From Gymnopilus junonius (Eukaryota > Basidiomycota > Agaricomycetes > Agaricales > Galerinaceae), in NCBI GenBank assembly GCA_015501075.1, contig JADNYJ010000037.1:62001-126000 (forward strand): DNA of 64,000 nt, in the 5' to 3' direction. Made by a program: the position numbers and the translations under genes. Positions 37,501-50,039 of this stretch are shown piece by piece; positions within the stretch are counted from its first letter, which is position 1, and every line of letters starts with the position of its first letter. Below the pieces are notes generated by a model. It made no database searches. It saw only the letters and a program-made list of their open reading frames with translations, and was not told where the DNA came from.

Positions 37501-40031
37501 GAAAATGCGCCTGATGCTTTGATCTGCAGAGTTCCGGACACAAAAGAACCTATTGGAAAGACTGATGCTGCCCGCAAAGAAGCAGCAGGGGCGGGAGCGG
37601 CTGCAGGAATACCAGCAGATACCTTGTCCACCTGCATAGCAGAAGACGATGATGAAGGCGGACAAACTTGAGCACCAGTAGGAGGGATAGCAGTGGAAGT
37701 GGGCGCGACAGTTGACGTCGCAGCTTGTACCTGCGGTACAGGTGCGTTGTTTGAATTGGTGGATGCACGACTCGCAGCTTGTCCGTCTCCTTGCATAGCC
37801 GATGTCGACGCAGAGGGCTTAACACCATGCCCTGATGGAATGGGACCAGCAGCGGCTGCACCTAATGCTTGTGGTAATGGTGGTGGTTGTACAGAACTAG
37901 AAGAAGTCGCGGCAGAACGGGGACCATGGCCAGCAGCTTGCTCATCCACCTCCATGCCCGACGTCGGCGGAGACACAGAGGGCTGGACGCTACTGTCACA
38001 TGGAACAACAGAAGCGGGTGCGGGAGCAGCAGAGGCGGAGGAGACGGACATTACTTGTGGTGGTGGTAAGGCTTTGGTTGTAGGTACAGCAGCAGCCATT
38101 GACGACGAGGGCGAGTCAGGGGCAGAAGAGCAAGAGGAAGCGGCTGTTACTGCCGGTCCTGCTCCAGAGGTAGACAATGATGTTGACATTGATACTGATG
38201 CAGGAGCGTCCATTCTACTATCACCCTGTGGTCGAGATTGAAACGCCACAGGTATGAGTGTAGGATTCGGAGCCGCCGTCCCCGCTTCTGCACGAGAAAT
38301 AGGCGGATGAGATGCTGGCGGGGCCAAAGCCAGTGTTTTTTTGACAGGCTGCGGTTGCGGTTGCGGTGGAGCAATCATTTTATTAGCCTGAATCTGATGC
38401 ATTTACTCGTCAGCAAACATTGAAAAGAAGAACCATCAACATTTACTTACCATAGCTCCAGGCGAAGATGCCGGGACAACATGATTCGTGTTCTCCTTTT
38501 TCTTCTCCTTCTCAGCAGCTGTCGTCACCGCTTCTTTGTCCTTCTCTTCATGCTAATACATCCACCCGTCAACAAACTTGGAAAAAGGCGGACAAGTTAT
38601 CGATCTACTTACCGAATCTCTGAGTCTCGTCACGGTCACTTGGTTTTCCTTTTCCTTTCCTATTGAGTTTGGGATAGGAAAGGCCAAACGAGGCATGGTC
38701 GACTTTAGAGATCCTACAGCGGGCGTCACCGTTTGACGAAACGCAAATGCTTTGTACGGGGAACCCGATTTCGCTTTAGCAGGAGGTGCAACGACCCCGT
38801 TTGATGATGCAAATTGAGAAACTGATGGCGCAATGTCCTGTGTGATAGGTTAGCTCGTTAGTTACAATGAAAGAAGGGACCACTCAGCGTACCTGTACAG
38901 TTGAAGCAAGAATCGGGCCAGTTTGTGCTGGGTTGGCCGAATCCAAGTGAGATGAGGCTGAAGGAACAGCAGCTAGACTCGTATGTTTAGAGGACGAAAT
39001 CTCACCAGCAGTGACAGGTGCTGCTGGGCTTCCTTCCACGTTCATAACGATATCTTCACATTTTTCGTTTCCAGACTAATATCATCAAGATTTCAATTAA
39101 GTTGAATTGCGCATGAGGTAAAAGATATATCAGACCAATTCAGCATCTTCTTCATATTCAACCAAAAGTTTTACAAGACTGTTCTTAGAAACAGTCGGTA
39201 AGGCTTGACCTGGGTCATTTAGACGGATAGCTTCAAATAGTAGTTGCTATATGGCAGCAGGTGATTAATGATGCAGCAGGATAAGTTTAAAAAGCTCCCT
39301 TACGTTGAAACTAGCTATTTGCTCCATCGTATCGCGTTGTCTCTGTCGTTCTGCTTCTGCCTGTTTTTCGTACTGTTCAATTCTTTTGGTCAGATTGACG
39401 AGCTCTTGTTAATAGTGCATATTCTTCTCACCTCATCTATGCGCCTCATCTTCTCTTCCAAACTAGCAAGCGCCGCCGTTGTAGCGTCTGACTTGAACCT
39501 TTTGAGACTGGGCTGCTCAACTTCGGGAATTTCCAATGACGGAGATCGTGGCTTCGGTACTTTTCAGCTAGGATGAAGGCATTCTATGTAGAGATGACTT
39601 ACCCTCTTGGACACATGTGCCGACTGCGTTAAGGTAAAGGAAGTCCATAGTGCGACATGTTCATTTCGGGACTGCCATAATTTGAGTCAGCGAAATACCT
39701 TGTAAATAGAGAGAGTTGAAGCACCAACCTTTTCATTTGTTTTTACAGTGCATAAGAAAGCCTCCGTTTCTTTTAAAGCTGCCTCCCTTTCCGCCAGTTG
39801 GGCTTTCAGTTCCTCATTCTCGTGCCTCAACTCGGAATTGGTGTCTTGAAGCCCAGGAATTACAGCCGCCTCGCGCTGAAGCTCGACATTTTCATTCTCA
39901 AGAAACGAGACGCGTGATTGCAGCCTAGCGATATCATTTCGGCTGGCTGTGAAGCGCTCCTTAAGCTGAGCGAATATATCGTCCGGCTCCGCGTCGAAAA
40001 GGGAAGTTTGAGTCCGCTGTTTCATGTCCAT
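34586..40031 (-). CDS. Large DUF6697 protein with N-terminal coiled coil and Ser/Ala/Gln-rich middle
   Basis: A long multi-exon minus-strand gene starting at the ATG 40031 (MDMKQRTQTSLFDAEPDD). The first exon (to about 39730) encodes a coiled coil (ARLQSRVSFLENENVEL, AAVIPGLQDTNSELRHENE, LKAQLAEREAALKETEAF). A very long disordered region follows, full of Ala, Ser, Pro and Gln homopolymeric runs (about 36280-39580), including PQPQPQPVKK. The C-terminal folded part is the DUF6697 domain: LQIPRTFLRLAYGGSDQQWV, LVFPKLDLNPAMPTSPGEPG, WKYLGDYECVLCGQVNAEQF, RFEVYVAMRARIALRLAGLI, EEDIIAAFSRGDEAIDIIRL, IKYDHVFADHM, ending with an acidic tail GYDEFDW. The family is Agaricomycete-restricted and uncharacterised. 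The architecture suggests a nuclear scaffold or regulator. The exon-1 coil resembles those of the genes at 51-60 kb. Confidence 0.8.
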
Positions 40032-40941
40032 GAGCTGGTATTCTGGAGAGTTCCCCTCCGCTATCGGGAGGAAAATACTAACAGAAATTAACTGCTACGT
40101 AGGCGAAAGAAAAAGCAGCACTTGTTTCCGACAACCGAGACGCGACCATTATGTAAAAGGAAGTAGTCGCTGCCGAGTTGGTACCTTATTTATGATGCCC
40201 GTTGGAAGACGCCGTGAACATAGCGTAAACCGTATCCCGAAAAACCTGCTCCTCATCTTAGGCCAGACTGGGAGAAAGAGGAGGGCAGAAGGGAGCATGG
40301 TGGAGTTGAAGAATTTGAACGCGCATTATGCGCCTCGACGTCGGACTCCGACGAGACGGTGGCGGCACGCCCACGTGAATTCCACTTCAAGCGGAGATTC
40401 AAAGCTCCGCCTTCAATAGACCGGAAGCCGATCTGTCTATGAAGGAGGGCCTGTCGATAGACACAAGCCTCGCTCGCTTTCATATACAGGCGGTAACCGG
40501 CCTACGCCTTCGAGTGCAATCCACATATAAAATTATATTATATGGCTTTTCTCAAGGGGATAACGAGGTGCACCTTCAAAATAAGGTGCACGTCGACGAA
40601 GCGTCTCGGTCCCTGAACGAACCCTTCAAAATCAGGCAGGCTGGCCATATGTTGCTCCTTGGGACAACCAAGGAAAAGTGATGGAAAAACAGATAATTCC
40701 TGTACGTCGTTCCCATTATGTGAGGCTCTCGGGATTGTGTATTCTTGTCCCTTGCTTGTCTTGCATCAGGTTCAGGTGGGTTTGATGCTTCCTGTTAAAT
40801 TTCCCCGTAGTTCCATCTATGTTTAACCTGCTGGAAGTCATTTCGGCCAATATGTATTTCCATGATAAAGTCAGTAAGAATTGAACAGGCTCCATGTTAC
40901 TGCCGTCGTACTTTAGGTATAGTAGAGTTAAGAAAGCGCGG
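40032..40941. other. Promoter/intergenic region of the DUF6697 gene
   Basis: Contains the upstream sequence of the DUF6697 gene (minus) and the 3' flank of the next minus-strand gene. No gene seen. Confidence 0.5.
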
Positions 40942-43900
40942 ATTATGAAAAATCGTCCGAAGAGCTATCCATAGCACGCAGGCGAGTTTCAATATCTGTA
41001 TTACATGCAGCCTGTGGCAACGAAGCGTTATCGTCAGCTATGGGTTAAGGGGAAAAAGGCAAACACAGAGGAAATGGAGAAATTGAAGGAAATAGTGAAA
41101 TGACATACAATTATTTCATCAGCAAGCAAACCCGCGCAGACCCCCGCACGCTCTTCAGGCAATAAATGCAAAAAGTCCCGGAGTGGCAGCTGGCTGAGGA
41201 TGATGGATGCCGAGAAGTGGTTCAGGCCTTGAACGTCCGCCAAGCAATCTTCTTCGTCCTGAATGTCACATCAATGCCTGAACAGTAAAAGAAAACAGAC
41301 AAAGCGGACAAGCAACCGACCTCAGAGTAATCTTCGCCCAACCACCTCCTCTCACCCCAGATCATACCACCCGTCCCATCCCTCTCCTCCGCTCGATCTC
41401 CAAACCAACGCGTAAACAGCGCAGCCTCACGAACATTATCTGCAAAAGCATATTGCACTTTCGTCTCAGCCCTCTTCGACCCACATGCCTCGGCAATATT
41501 GATATCTCTTCTGAACTTCTTGATAGCCTTGACTATCGGCGGTGTATAGGCGTACAGTGATGATGACGACGATGATCCACCGGTCGAACCTCCAACCCGG
41601 TTGGCATTGGCCCTCTTCGACAATTGCTCCGGGTACGCCTCAAATACGACCAACAAATGGTTATATATCCACGACTGCTTGGACACCCTATCCACATAGG
41701 CCTCGCACCTCGCAGGAAGCGTGAACAGCGACAGAAAAACGACAGCACAATATGGATCCAAGATCAAATCAACTCCGCCTAGGGAATATCTCTCGACAAG
41801 CTCAACAGCACTCTCTTCAGAACCGAGCTCACGAACCAGGGCATGTTTTTGGATGAGGTCCAGAGATGCCATATATCGGTGAATAGAGCCTGGCGGAGCG
41901 AAGGCCGTCGTGGAGAAGACGAGGGTGTCTTTGCTGACCAACTCCGAAGGCAAGCCAGGCCGCCGTTCTTCATCCACAAGGGTCAGATTAGGAAGAATTG
42001 GAGTAGGCTCAGGTATTGACCTGACAGCTGGAGCAGGAGCTGAGACTTTCCTGGCACGCAAGTGGGCGAACGTGAAGCTACCAAGCGACTGTGATGCCAG
42101 CTTGGGTTCATACGCAGTAGAGAGTAATGAAGGACCAGCACCGTCCTCCTTATCGACTAACACAGAAGTTCGAGGGGTTTCGTTCTTTTCACACTTTTGG
42201 TTGTCTGCCTTTACTTGCTCAGGTCCTTGATCATGGCCATATTCCTTTTCATTTGGGCAAACTGACAACGTTAACAACGTTACTTTCGGAGTTTGGCCTC
42301 CGGGAAAGGCGTACTGCGAACCAAATGACAAAGACTCAAAGCTCCCGCCCCGTCCGGGTAAGGATAGTCGTGGTCGTCGACGTCGTTTCTAAATCCTCCT
42401 GGCACCTGGTCGGCCTCAAACATGTTGACCAGTTGGTCAGCAGCATCAAGGGGAGTTGTGTAAGATGGATGAACGTCCATCACATAGTCTTGGTTATGGT
42501 CATATTCATGAGCGTAGCCCACTGAACCCGTCCATCCCTGTTCTTGACCCTGATATCCGTATCCATAACCAAGGTCGTCACCTGCACCTTCCATACCACG
42601 CTCGCTATCGTCCAAGAGCACGGAGGAAGAATAAGGCGATGTAGGCGGCGGAAGGTTTTCCTTGTCTTCATCATAGTCTCCATTTCTGACTCCATCATAC
42701 TCATCGTAAGCACCCCTGGGATGACTACCTGATCCGGATCCAATCCATGGCGCAGCTGAAGGTACAGACAGACCGACATGACCATAGTCAAAGCCGTCAT
42801 CGGAAAAAAATGTCCCCTCGGGATAAAGAGGTTGCTGTTGTCGCAGTTGGGCAAATTCATCCTCGGAAAAGGGTACGGCATCCTGAGGAGGAGGAATGTG
42901 CGACCGAAGTCGAGCAGCACCCAGCCTGGGCACCATAACATCACTAGCACCAGGAGCGACCTGTTTGACATCGTCTAGGCTCAATCTGCGTCGTTTATTA
43001 GGCCTCTCATAACCTTCTTGGGGCAATCGTCTATGGAAGAACGATGGCCAGCACTGGGAATATCATTGCCTCTGACTCCGACATCTATTTCTTTATCTCC
43101 AGCTGTAGGAGCAGGACCAGCAGGGACTGCGACACCGTCATCGACGGTATTCACACCACCGTTTTCTTCCTCGTCGTCATCTTCATCTTCAACCACCCGA
43201 CCTTCAACCCTCGCCAACCTCCGTCTCTCCTGCCGGTTCAACACGATCTGGAATCCTTCCGACATAAACGAATATGCCTCAGGCGGACGGTAGAATTCTA
43301 TCTCACGCCAAGCAGACCCGAAACGTTGAGCATCCACCAACTCCTCTGATTTCTGAGTGTGATGTGTAGTCACGTCATCTGGGTCGATGTCGATTTTGAG
43401 TATCTTGAAAAGCTTTTCAACTTGAACGGGGTCCGCAGGAGCACCGTCAACGTGGGATATATCGTCAAACAGCTCTTGAACGCCAACGAGTTCGACAACG
43501 GAAGGAAGCTTCTTGTCAACCGTGAAAGGTCTGAATAAAAAGCATTGTCAGCATCGAGCCGCCTGCAAAAATGTAGACGAGGATGGAAAGAAAAAGAGAC
43601 GCACATCCACGACAAAGCCAGCCCAAGCGACTGCCTTCCCTTCGCCTTCTTCAAAAACTGGTGAGGTGGCTTCGTCTTTGTTGAGAATCGTGCACCGCCA
43701 CTGGTACTGTCACCAGTTAGAGGAGGGATCAAGAAATCCGCAAAGGATTTTGGGACATGCAGCCAATTCAGGTCTGTGCTAGATGGGCAGGCGTTGGGCG
43801 GAGGCAAGTTTGGAACTAAGAGCGGCAGAGGGTGCGTCAGGTCAAGATAATAAGAGAATTAAGCATGGGTTTTCATACCTTCCCAGAGCTTGCTTTCTTT

Positions 43901-45777
43901 TTCTTCAATTTTTTCATTCAAAATCATATTCTGTGCCGCCTCAATACTGCCTTCATAGAACTCCTTCAGCTCCGCATCAAGATCCTTTTCTTCTTGATTA
44001 AGTCGACCCTTATTTTTTCCTTGATCGGCATCATCCTCAGCAACGTTCAGGACAGACGGGGGCTGTCCGATGAGTGAGGATGGCATTGGTGACGACGGAA
44101 ATAACTGGGCCCTGTCTGCGTCTTCTTTGGCAGGAAGTGATGCACCGGCCGCAGGTATGGGCTTTATCTTGCTGGTCTTGGACAGAATAGGCCCGAGGAA
44201 CGTCTGTAATCTGAGCACAAAACGCCGTCAGCATCATGAAAAGAGTTAATCAGGCGGACAAAATAGCGACGTACGTCTTTCCAGCCAATATATGCGGCAT
44301 GACTCCGCTTTTGCCTCCGATTTTCCGTGAACGAGGTATCATGACTTCTTCTGCGGAAAAAAGGTCAGCTCCGGACCAAATCAGCAGTAGAAGCGTAGAG
44401 AAATGAATATGAATAGCAGATGTAGCCACATACCCATCTTTGCATTTTCAGTTTCTTCAACCAAAGGTGGATCCGTTGTAGGTGGCGAAGAGTTGAGGAA
44501 CATTTCATTCAACTGGTCTTCATGATCACTATCGCTCTTTGCCGACGACGGCGTGGACGGAGGAGATGACTTGATAGTTTCTATATGACCATCCATTAGA
44601 AAAGCGGGCACAAGGACCAAATTGAAGGTGTACTGACCCCATCCGTCCACCACAACTAGATTCTGCTTAGGAATGTCCGGGTCTGGGTCATCAACTTCGA
44701 CCGTCTTCAAGGATACCACAGACGGTATATCAGCAAAGCCCTGGAGCTTCGGCAGAAAATCGGCCCCGCTGCCTTTATTGCTCGCGCCGCCACTCTCGCG
44801 CGCAGGGATACGAGATCTTGGAAAGAGGGGCACGAACTCTTCTTCAGAAGGCTTGTAGTCTAATTCTCCTGGAAATACCTTGCAGAGAAAAGAGGGATCG
44901 AGATATCGATTTTTGTACGCCTTGTGAGGGCGGAGTGCATTCGTAGTTGATTGAAGGAGGAATTTGACGCCTGAAAGGTCTTCTGGGTTGATGTCGAAGG
45001 CCGTTTGTCTAAGGGAGCATGATAATTAGCGCATATATGCGAACAACTGGGAGATATTGTGGTCGGGCTGAGGATGAAGCTGAAAGGTCGTACAAGATCT
45101 CTTCCGGAACGAGCTTGGGTTCTTCGACGGGTTGTACGTGTATTGAGGCGAGTTTCTGAGAGTTGACGAGGGCTTGGTACGTTTCATGGCATGCTGGCTT
45201 AGCCTTCTTGCCAAGCTTAGGCGTTGCTTTGCGAGCTTGCCGTGTCAATGCTGGGATGAATTCTTCCAGCGGCGGTTCGTCTGGCAGCGCATACAATCGC
45301 ATCAGTTCGTGAAATGCCCTTGGAAAAAACGGAGCCGCATACAACTATCATTGCTCCAGTGAGTTTTCAACTTCTCCGTCCGCGGAATGCCTTTGGGAAC
45401 AGCCCCCAGCCGCCTAATGTATGTCAATGCTTCTTGAGTAGTCTCTGGTGTTTCGTCGTACGGATCCAGAGAAGAAAGAGAATGAATTTGAGATAAAGCC
45501 ACAAATGGGTCTGGCAAAAGTGTAAACGAGTACGGGTCAGTCAGTGGGATTGGCTTCAGCCTTCCAATGAACTGGAAATTTTGGAAGAAAAGAATAATCG
45601 AGTCGAATCCTTGATTTTATGCGAAGACAAGAGACGGACCTCTGCTACCAAATCCTCGGTGAAGACGACATAGTTGGTGGTAAGATACGTGAGTGAATAT
45701 TCGTACAGCAGATTTCGGATATGCTGCTTGAATTCTGTAGATTCCAGAGGGTCAGTATCGGGATTCATGGGCATCAT
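40942..45777 (-). CDS. Large protein with Zip2/SHOC1-like (XPF-type) C-terminus; two apparent frameshifts
   Basis: A multi-exon minus-strand gene. It starts MMPMNPDTDPLESTEFKQHI (ATG 45777), runs through PDPFVALSQIHSLSSLDPYD, an acidic linker and a basic block PNKRRRLSLDD, and ends with two parts that resemble an XPF-family module. One is a nuclease-like fold (GGVDLILDPYCAVVFLSLF, IYNHLLVVFEAYPEQ). The other is a helix-hairpin-helix-like tail (DVQGLNHFSASIILSQLPLR, DFLHLLPEERAG), stopping at 40942-40944. The catalytic ERKxxxD signature of active XPF is absent. This combination is that of Zip2/SHOC1, meiotic crossover factors that bind branched DNA with Spo16. My identification rests on the C-terminal pattern and gene size and is tentative. 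Two places need one extra base to keep the frame: a C run near 43020 and a G run near 42350. Confidence 0.5.
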
Positions 45778-45944
45778 TTTCGAAAGTGAGGCTCGGAGGT
45801 CAATCAGTAAGGATAAATGGAAAGCAATAAGACAAAGTCAACGCAGAGTGCACAGGTTTCAAAGGAATAAGACAGAATTCAAAAAAAATTGGTCCTGGTC
45901 ATGATATTGCCCGTTGTGGACATCGGAGACAAACGATGAGCTCG

Positions 45945-45952
45945 ACTCCGGA
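45945..45952. repeat. Target-site duplication, left copy
   Basis: ACTCCGGA, identical to 50077-50084 on the other side of the hAT element. Eight base pairs is the expected hAT duplication length. Confidence 0.93.
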
Positions 45953-46032
45953 TAGTGTTGCGGGAAATAGCCAGCGGACCTACTTCGCTGGGCAAATTTG
46001 ACGGAGCTCGGCGGAGGCCCAAATCCGCACCT

Positions 46033-46129
46033 GCAAATTAGGGCTAATTTGCGGAGGGGCCCGGGGGCGCAGCCCCCGGCTAATTTGCGCAAATTAGCCG
46101 TGTGAAATTGCGAAAATTAGCTAATTTGC
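46033..46129. repeat. Left subterminal repeat block of the hAT element
   Basis: GCAAATTAG at 46033 and 46089 and its complement CTAATTTGC at 46044, 46080 and 46121. The 46080 and 46089 copies form a head-to-head palindrome. Such clusters are the usual transposase-binding sites of hAT elements. A GC-rich hairpin (46061-46079, 8-bp arms CCGGGGGC/GCCCCCGG) sits inside the block. Confidence 0.82.
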
Positions 46130-46191
46130 GGTGAATTACAGTGAATTAGGCTCTTTTACTACAACATGACTACGTCGTCCATTGTTCTCTA

Positions 46192-49100
46192 TTACCACGT
46201 CGCCCATTCATCAGCTGCTGGCACCAAAACACTTGCTGCCACATTCCCCGACTTACTGGTGGACTTCTGCTGGTTCTCCATTGTCTCCTGGGAATCTGAA
46301 CTATTGTCAGCCAGAATATCAACATAACGTCGGATATCGAACTGCAAAGCAAGATCGAAGTTCCGATTATCGAATCCAGACAGGTCAGGAAGACCTTCGT
46401 CCAACCATTTAAGAGGATCTTCCACAGGGTCAGCAGGTGAGCTAAGTTTTGAATCCTTGTCCTCTGAATCCTCTTCTTCTGATGTGTCACTGACAGGTTT
46501 TGCAGACAAAGGCTTAGGTTCTTGTTGTATCGTCTTGCGGATGTCTCGCCAATTCACTGTCACCGGCTTATGAGGGGGTTTCTATACATGATGTTGCTCA
46601 GCGATTTTGGGTAAGTTCTATGTAACAATTCTCATGCACCTTTTCGTCCATCTGATCGAATCCGCGAATAACCAGATGATCCGCTATTGTTGAAACTTTT
46701 TGGCGCTTGCGTCTGGGGCTATTTAGCCATGTCACGACCGACATCGCCCGTTCATCAACCATTGAAATGGGCATTGCAGAGAAGATTTTTACTGCGAGAG
46801 CCTATTGAAAGAGGTAAGCATTAATTTCAAGTTAACATTCTGGAATTTGACACACTGCTAGGACGTCGGAATCTTCGTCATTCAAAAGGCGACACCAGTA
46901 CTCGCGCAGTGATTCCCTTCGACTGCGCTTCCTATTAAATGGCTCCCTGCCATCGAGGTAGTTCTGGAATTGTTTCTTCAAGGCAGCGAGGGCGTCCTTT
47001 GGACTGCGTTGTGCAAGGTGTGGGTTTACCTCTTGCATGGCATTCTGCGCCTCTTCCACTGACCTACCTTCACGATATTCATTTCCATATTCCTTTCGTA
47101 GAAGATTAAGCAAGCTCAGCCCGATACCATCAACAACTGCTTTTTTGGGGCGAACTCTCGGTTCCTTATCCTTGTCTTGTGCAATAGTTATTGATGGAAT
47201 TGCAAGCGGGTTTGGGTTTGCAAGGATGGGAGCAGCTCGGTTCTCTGCAAGAGGAATGAGTATGAAGAGATTGACAGGTGTTACGAGGCTCACCTGGATC
47301 CAAAAGGAAGGCCGTCAAATAGATATTTGAGGCATGTTTACTTTCTATCAATTCCGAGAATCGATAATTGGCGATCTGACGGATACGCTCCTTTGATTCT
47401 GTTGTATATTTGGATTTATCTGAGTCTTTCATGATAAGGTCATAGAGGTGTGCGACAATAGCTAGCCAGTATGTGTAGACGTCAGCTGGATTGGTATCCT
47501 TGGCCTCGAGACACTGGATTGCTCGAGCGAAAGGCATCAGAACAGCACCAAGACGCTTCAAGTCTCTTTGGAATTCAAATGAAGCATCCTCGTCATTGAA
47601 TATTGCACTAAGCACCTATCATGAATTAATTAACAAGGCTACTACTTGCTGATCTGAGGAGAAATACAGACCTCGCTGTCAATTCCAAGGCTTTGCTCTT
47701 GCATAACCTTTTTGAATGCTGGCATGCCATCTAAGACGGAGTTGAGAGACCAATAGATTGACCCAAATCTTGTCTCTCCGATTGATATGAGTCCTCTTTC
47801 AATATGTAGGTCTTCGCGAGCCTCATCAAAATACACCAAAGTATATGACGAAAGGCTCATGAAAGCCAGTAAATCACGCAATTGACCAATGACCTGGCAT
47901 TCATCAAACATTAAGACTGATTCTGAATCATAATATGAAACCTACCTGTTTGAATTCAGGCAGATTACAAATATCTTTGCATGCATTGTGAAGATTATGA
48001 CATGCGTCCGCCATGTTAAGGATTCTAGGATTATATTGAGCAAGTAGGCGTCGAGCCTTGCTACAATTCCCTGCATTGTCTGACGTAACACCACTCCAGT
48101 GGTTAGCACCAATTTTATCGACCCACTGTCAAGTAAGTGTTCAGGTACCATGGATTCCCAGGAATACCAAGACGTACCTTCTTCAAGAGTTCATAGATAT
48201 ATTCCCCAGTCTGGCTCTGTCGCGTCACATCATCTAGGTCAAGGCAGAAAGATTGGCGGTTGGGAGTTGTTGCATGAACTGAGTAAAACTTCCTCTTTCC
48301 GAGCTTCCCACCATCAAAAGAAAGCATGAGATCTCGACATTCCTTCAGATAATTAATGATAGAAACTCGAACGGCAGCTGCATAGGATGGCACGAGACTA
48401 TCTTCAAATGTCGTCCGACAGGGAGGAAAGTATTTTGCATTCAGTACATTGGCAAAGCGTCGAAAATGCCTTTTCTGTAGAACATGGGGTGGGATGCCGC
48501 AACAAATGATGAGTTCGACAAGTGCTTGATCAGCCTTTTCCTTGAGCACCTTCTTCCCTTCTGTCTGATACATCTCTGCAATATTCTGCCCAGGGCAAAT
48601 GACTTGCTTTTTGTTCTCATTGTGATCAACCGCGAGGAGTGGCTCAGTCTTGGAACGCTTCAAAGGAGGAACAGGACCACTCAGAGCCTGAGAAATGTTG
48701 TTAGTGGTGAGATCTTCATGCGTGCGTTTCTTGACAATTCCAACTTTAACATTTAGACGGTCAATAATTCCTGGGTTCTTGCGTGCAAGCTCCTCAATGG
48801 CCTCCTGTACCAGTTCCTTGTCAAGAGCTGCGAGATATCCACATTGTGCAGCATGGCTCAAGATGCGGGTTCGGTCTCGTGGCCACCCCCACGTTGTGCG
48901 ACAACCTTAAGAATAGTGCCCAATCATTGATAAGTGCATCATTCAGAGATCAGTTCAGATATGACACTTACCTTTACTCCCAGCACAACGGACTATCTTC
49001 TTTGTCTCACCCTTCCGATGGCATGGTATTGATATCTTCTTCAGCAAAGGGAGCATTTTCCGTCCTCCTTGTCTCTCATCACCAGATTCCTCAGAAGAAG

Positions 49101-49735
49101 AAAACTCGTCATCCTCAGTGCTTGCTAATGCCTTCGTCTCGAGCTTGCCACCAATGCCAGGCTTTGTTTTCAGCTTTGAGCTAGAGCTGCTGCTTTCAAA
49201 TAACTTTGTTTGATGACCACCTGTGCTAGCCTTTCCCTTTGCACTGCCAGAAGCGCCTTTTCCTGCCAAAGTTTTTGACAGCCTGTCAACTGCTATATTC
49301 GGAAGCTTGACAGATAACTGTGAGTCGTAAGTAATCTATGCTGTGAGAACTAATAGAACTCACCTTTCCTTGATGGTTCAGAATGCATTTCTTGGCTGAT
49401 GCTATTGCATTGTCGAGCCACAACTTTAGGATATCAGATCCTGACAGTATGCACCCTGGACCATGGTACAGCTCGAGTACATCTGCCAAAGCTTCAATCG
49501 CCAGTCCTCGCTCTTTAATATAAAATATCCCATCACTGTTCCTCGGCAGAAAGTCTCCTAGAGCTGTCTCGATCTCCCGATTAAATGCACCCTCTATGCC
49601 TACATCATTCACCCAACCTTCGTCAAGACCAAAATCCAGGAGTTTGTTGAGTTTGGAAGTGGGACTAGAGAGTGGAAGGGTTTCAGGAAGGGCTTGGAGA
49701 TATGCCTTGAGCTCCTTGAACTTTCCTGAGCTCAT
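46192..49735 (-). CDS. hAT transposase
   Basis: A multi-exon gene starting MSSGKFKELKAYLQALPE (ATG 49735) and ending AADEWATW at 46192. A Cys/His-containing N-terminal part (CHRKGETKKIVRCAG, WPRDRTRILSHA) is probably a BED-type DNA-binding finger. The catalytic RNase H-like core includes the DUF659 region: RHFRRFANVLNAKYFPPC, RDLMLSFDGGKLGKRKF (first catalytic Asp in SFDGG), WSGVTSDNAGNCSKARRL (second Asp in SDNA), ADACHNLHNACKDI (the C..H motif). The C-terminal hAT dimerisation domain shows LREYWCRLLNDED and ALAVKIFSAMPISMVDERAM. All canonical residues appear present and no stop interrupts the exons I can follow, so the gene may be functional. It lies entirely within the element bounded by inverted termini. 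Confidence 0.9.
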
Positions 49736-49956
49736 TTCCGTGAATTTACGGTGAAGATCAGAGGCTATGATTCTATCAATAGCCTTGAAATTGGCAATTT
49801 GAAATTGAGAAATTGTAAATAAATTATGAATATATTTCGAGACCTCACAGACAAAAATTAGAGGGTCTGCTCTCAGACCCTCTGAGCACTCTCTACCTCA
49901 TTAGGGCCAGTTTCTTGCAGTATACATGCCAGATATATTTCTGCCTATTCTCTGAG

Positions 49957-50039
49957 CTAATTTGCCCTAATTTGCCCCCAGATATTTGGGATGCCGGCCA
50001 GACCGGCAAATTAGCCGCTAATTTGCGGGGCTAATTTGC
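49957..50039. repeat. Right subterminal repeat block of the hAT element
   Basis: CTAATTTGC at 49957, 49967, 50018 and 50031 and GCAAATTAG at 50006, mirroring the block at the left end. Expected transposase-binding sites. Confidence 0.82.

Noticed and set aside
37693..38241. 182-residue plus-strand open frame
   Set aside because: Antisense of the Ala/Ser/Pro-rich part of the DUF6697 gene.
42337..42404. A 68-nt intron to explain the frame switch in the Zip2/SHOC1-like gene
   Set aside because: The phase fits, but the donor GTCGAC is far from the GTAAGT/GTGAGT type seen elsewhere, and a missing G explains the data more simply. Kept as an alternative.
46061..46079. Rho-independent terminator
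   Set aside because: The hairpin is within a eukaryotic transposon end and has no T run; a bacterial terminator makes no sense here.
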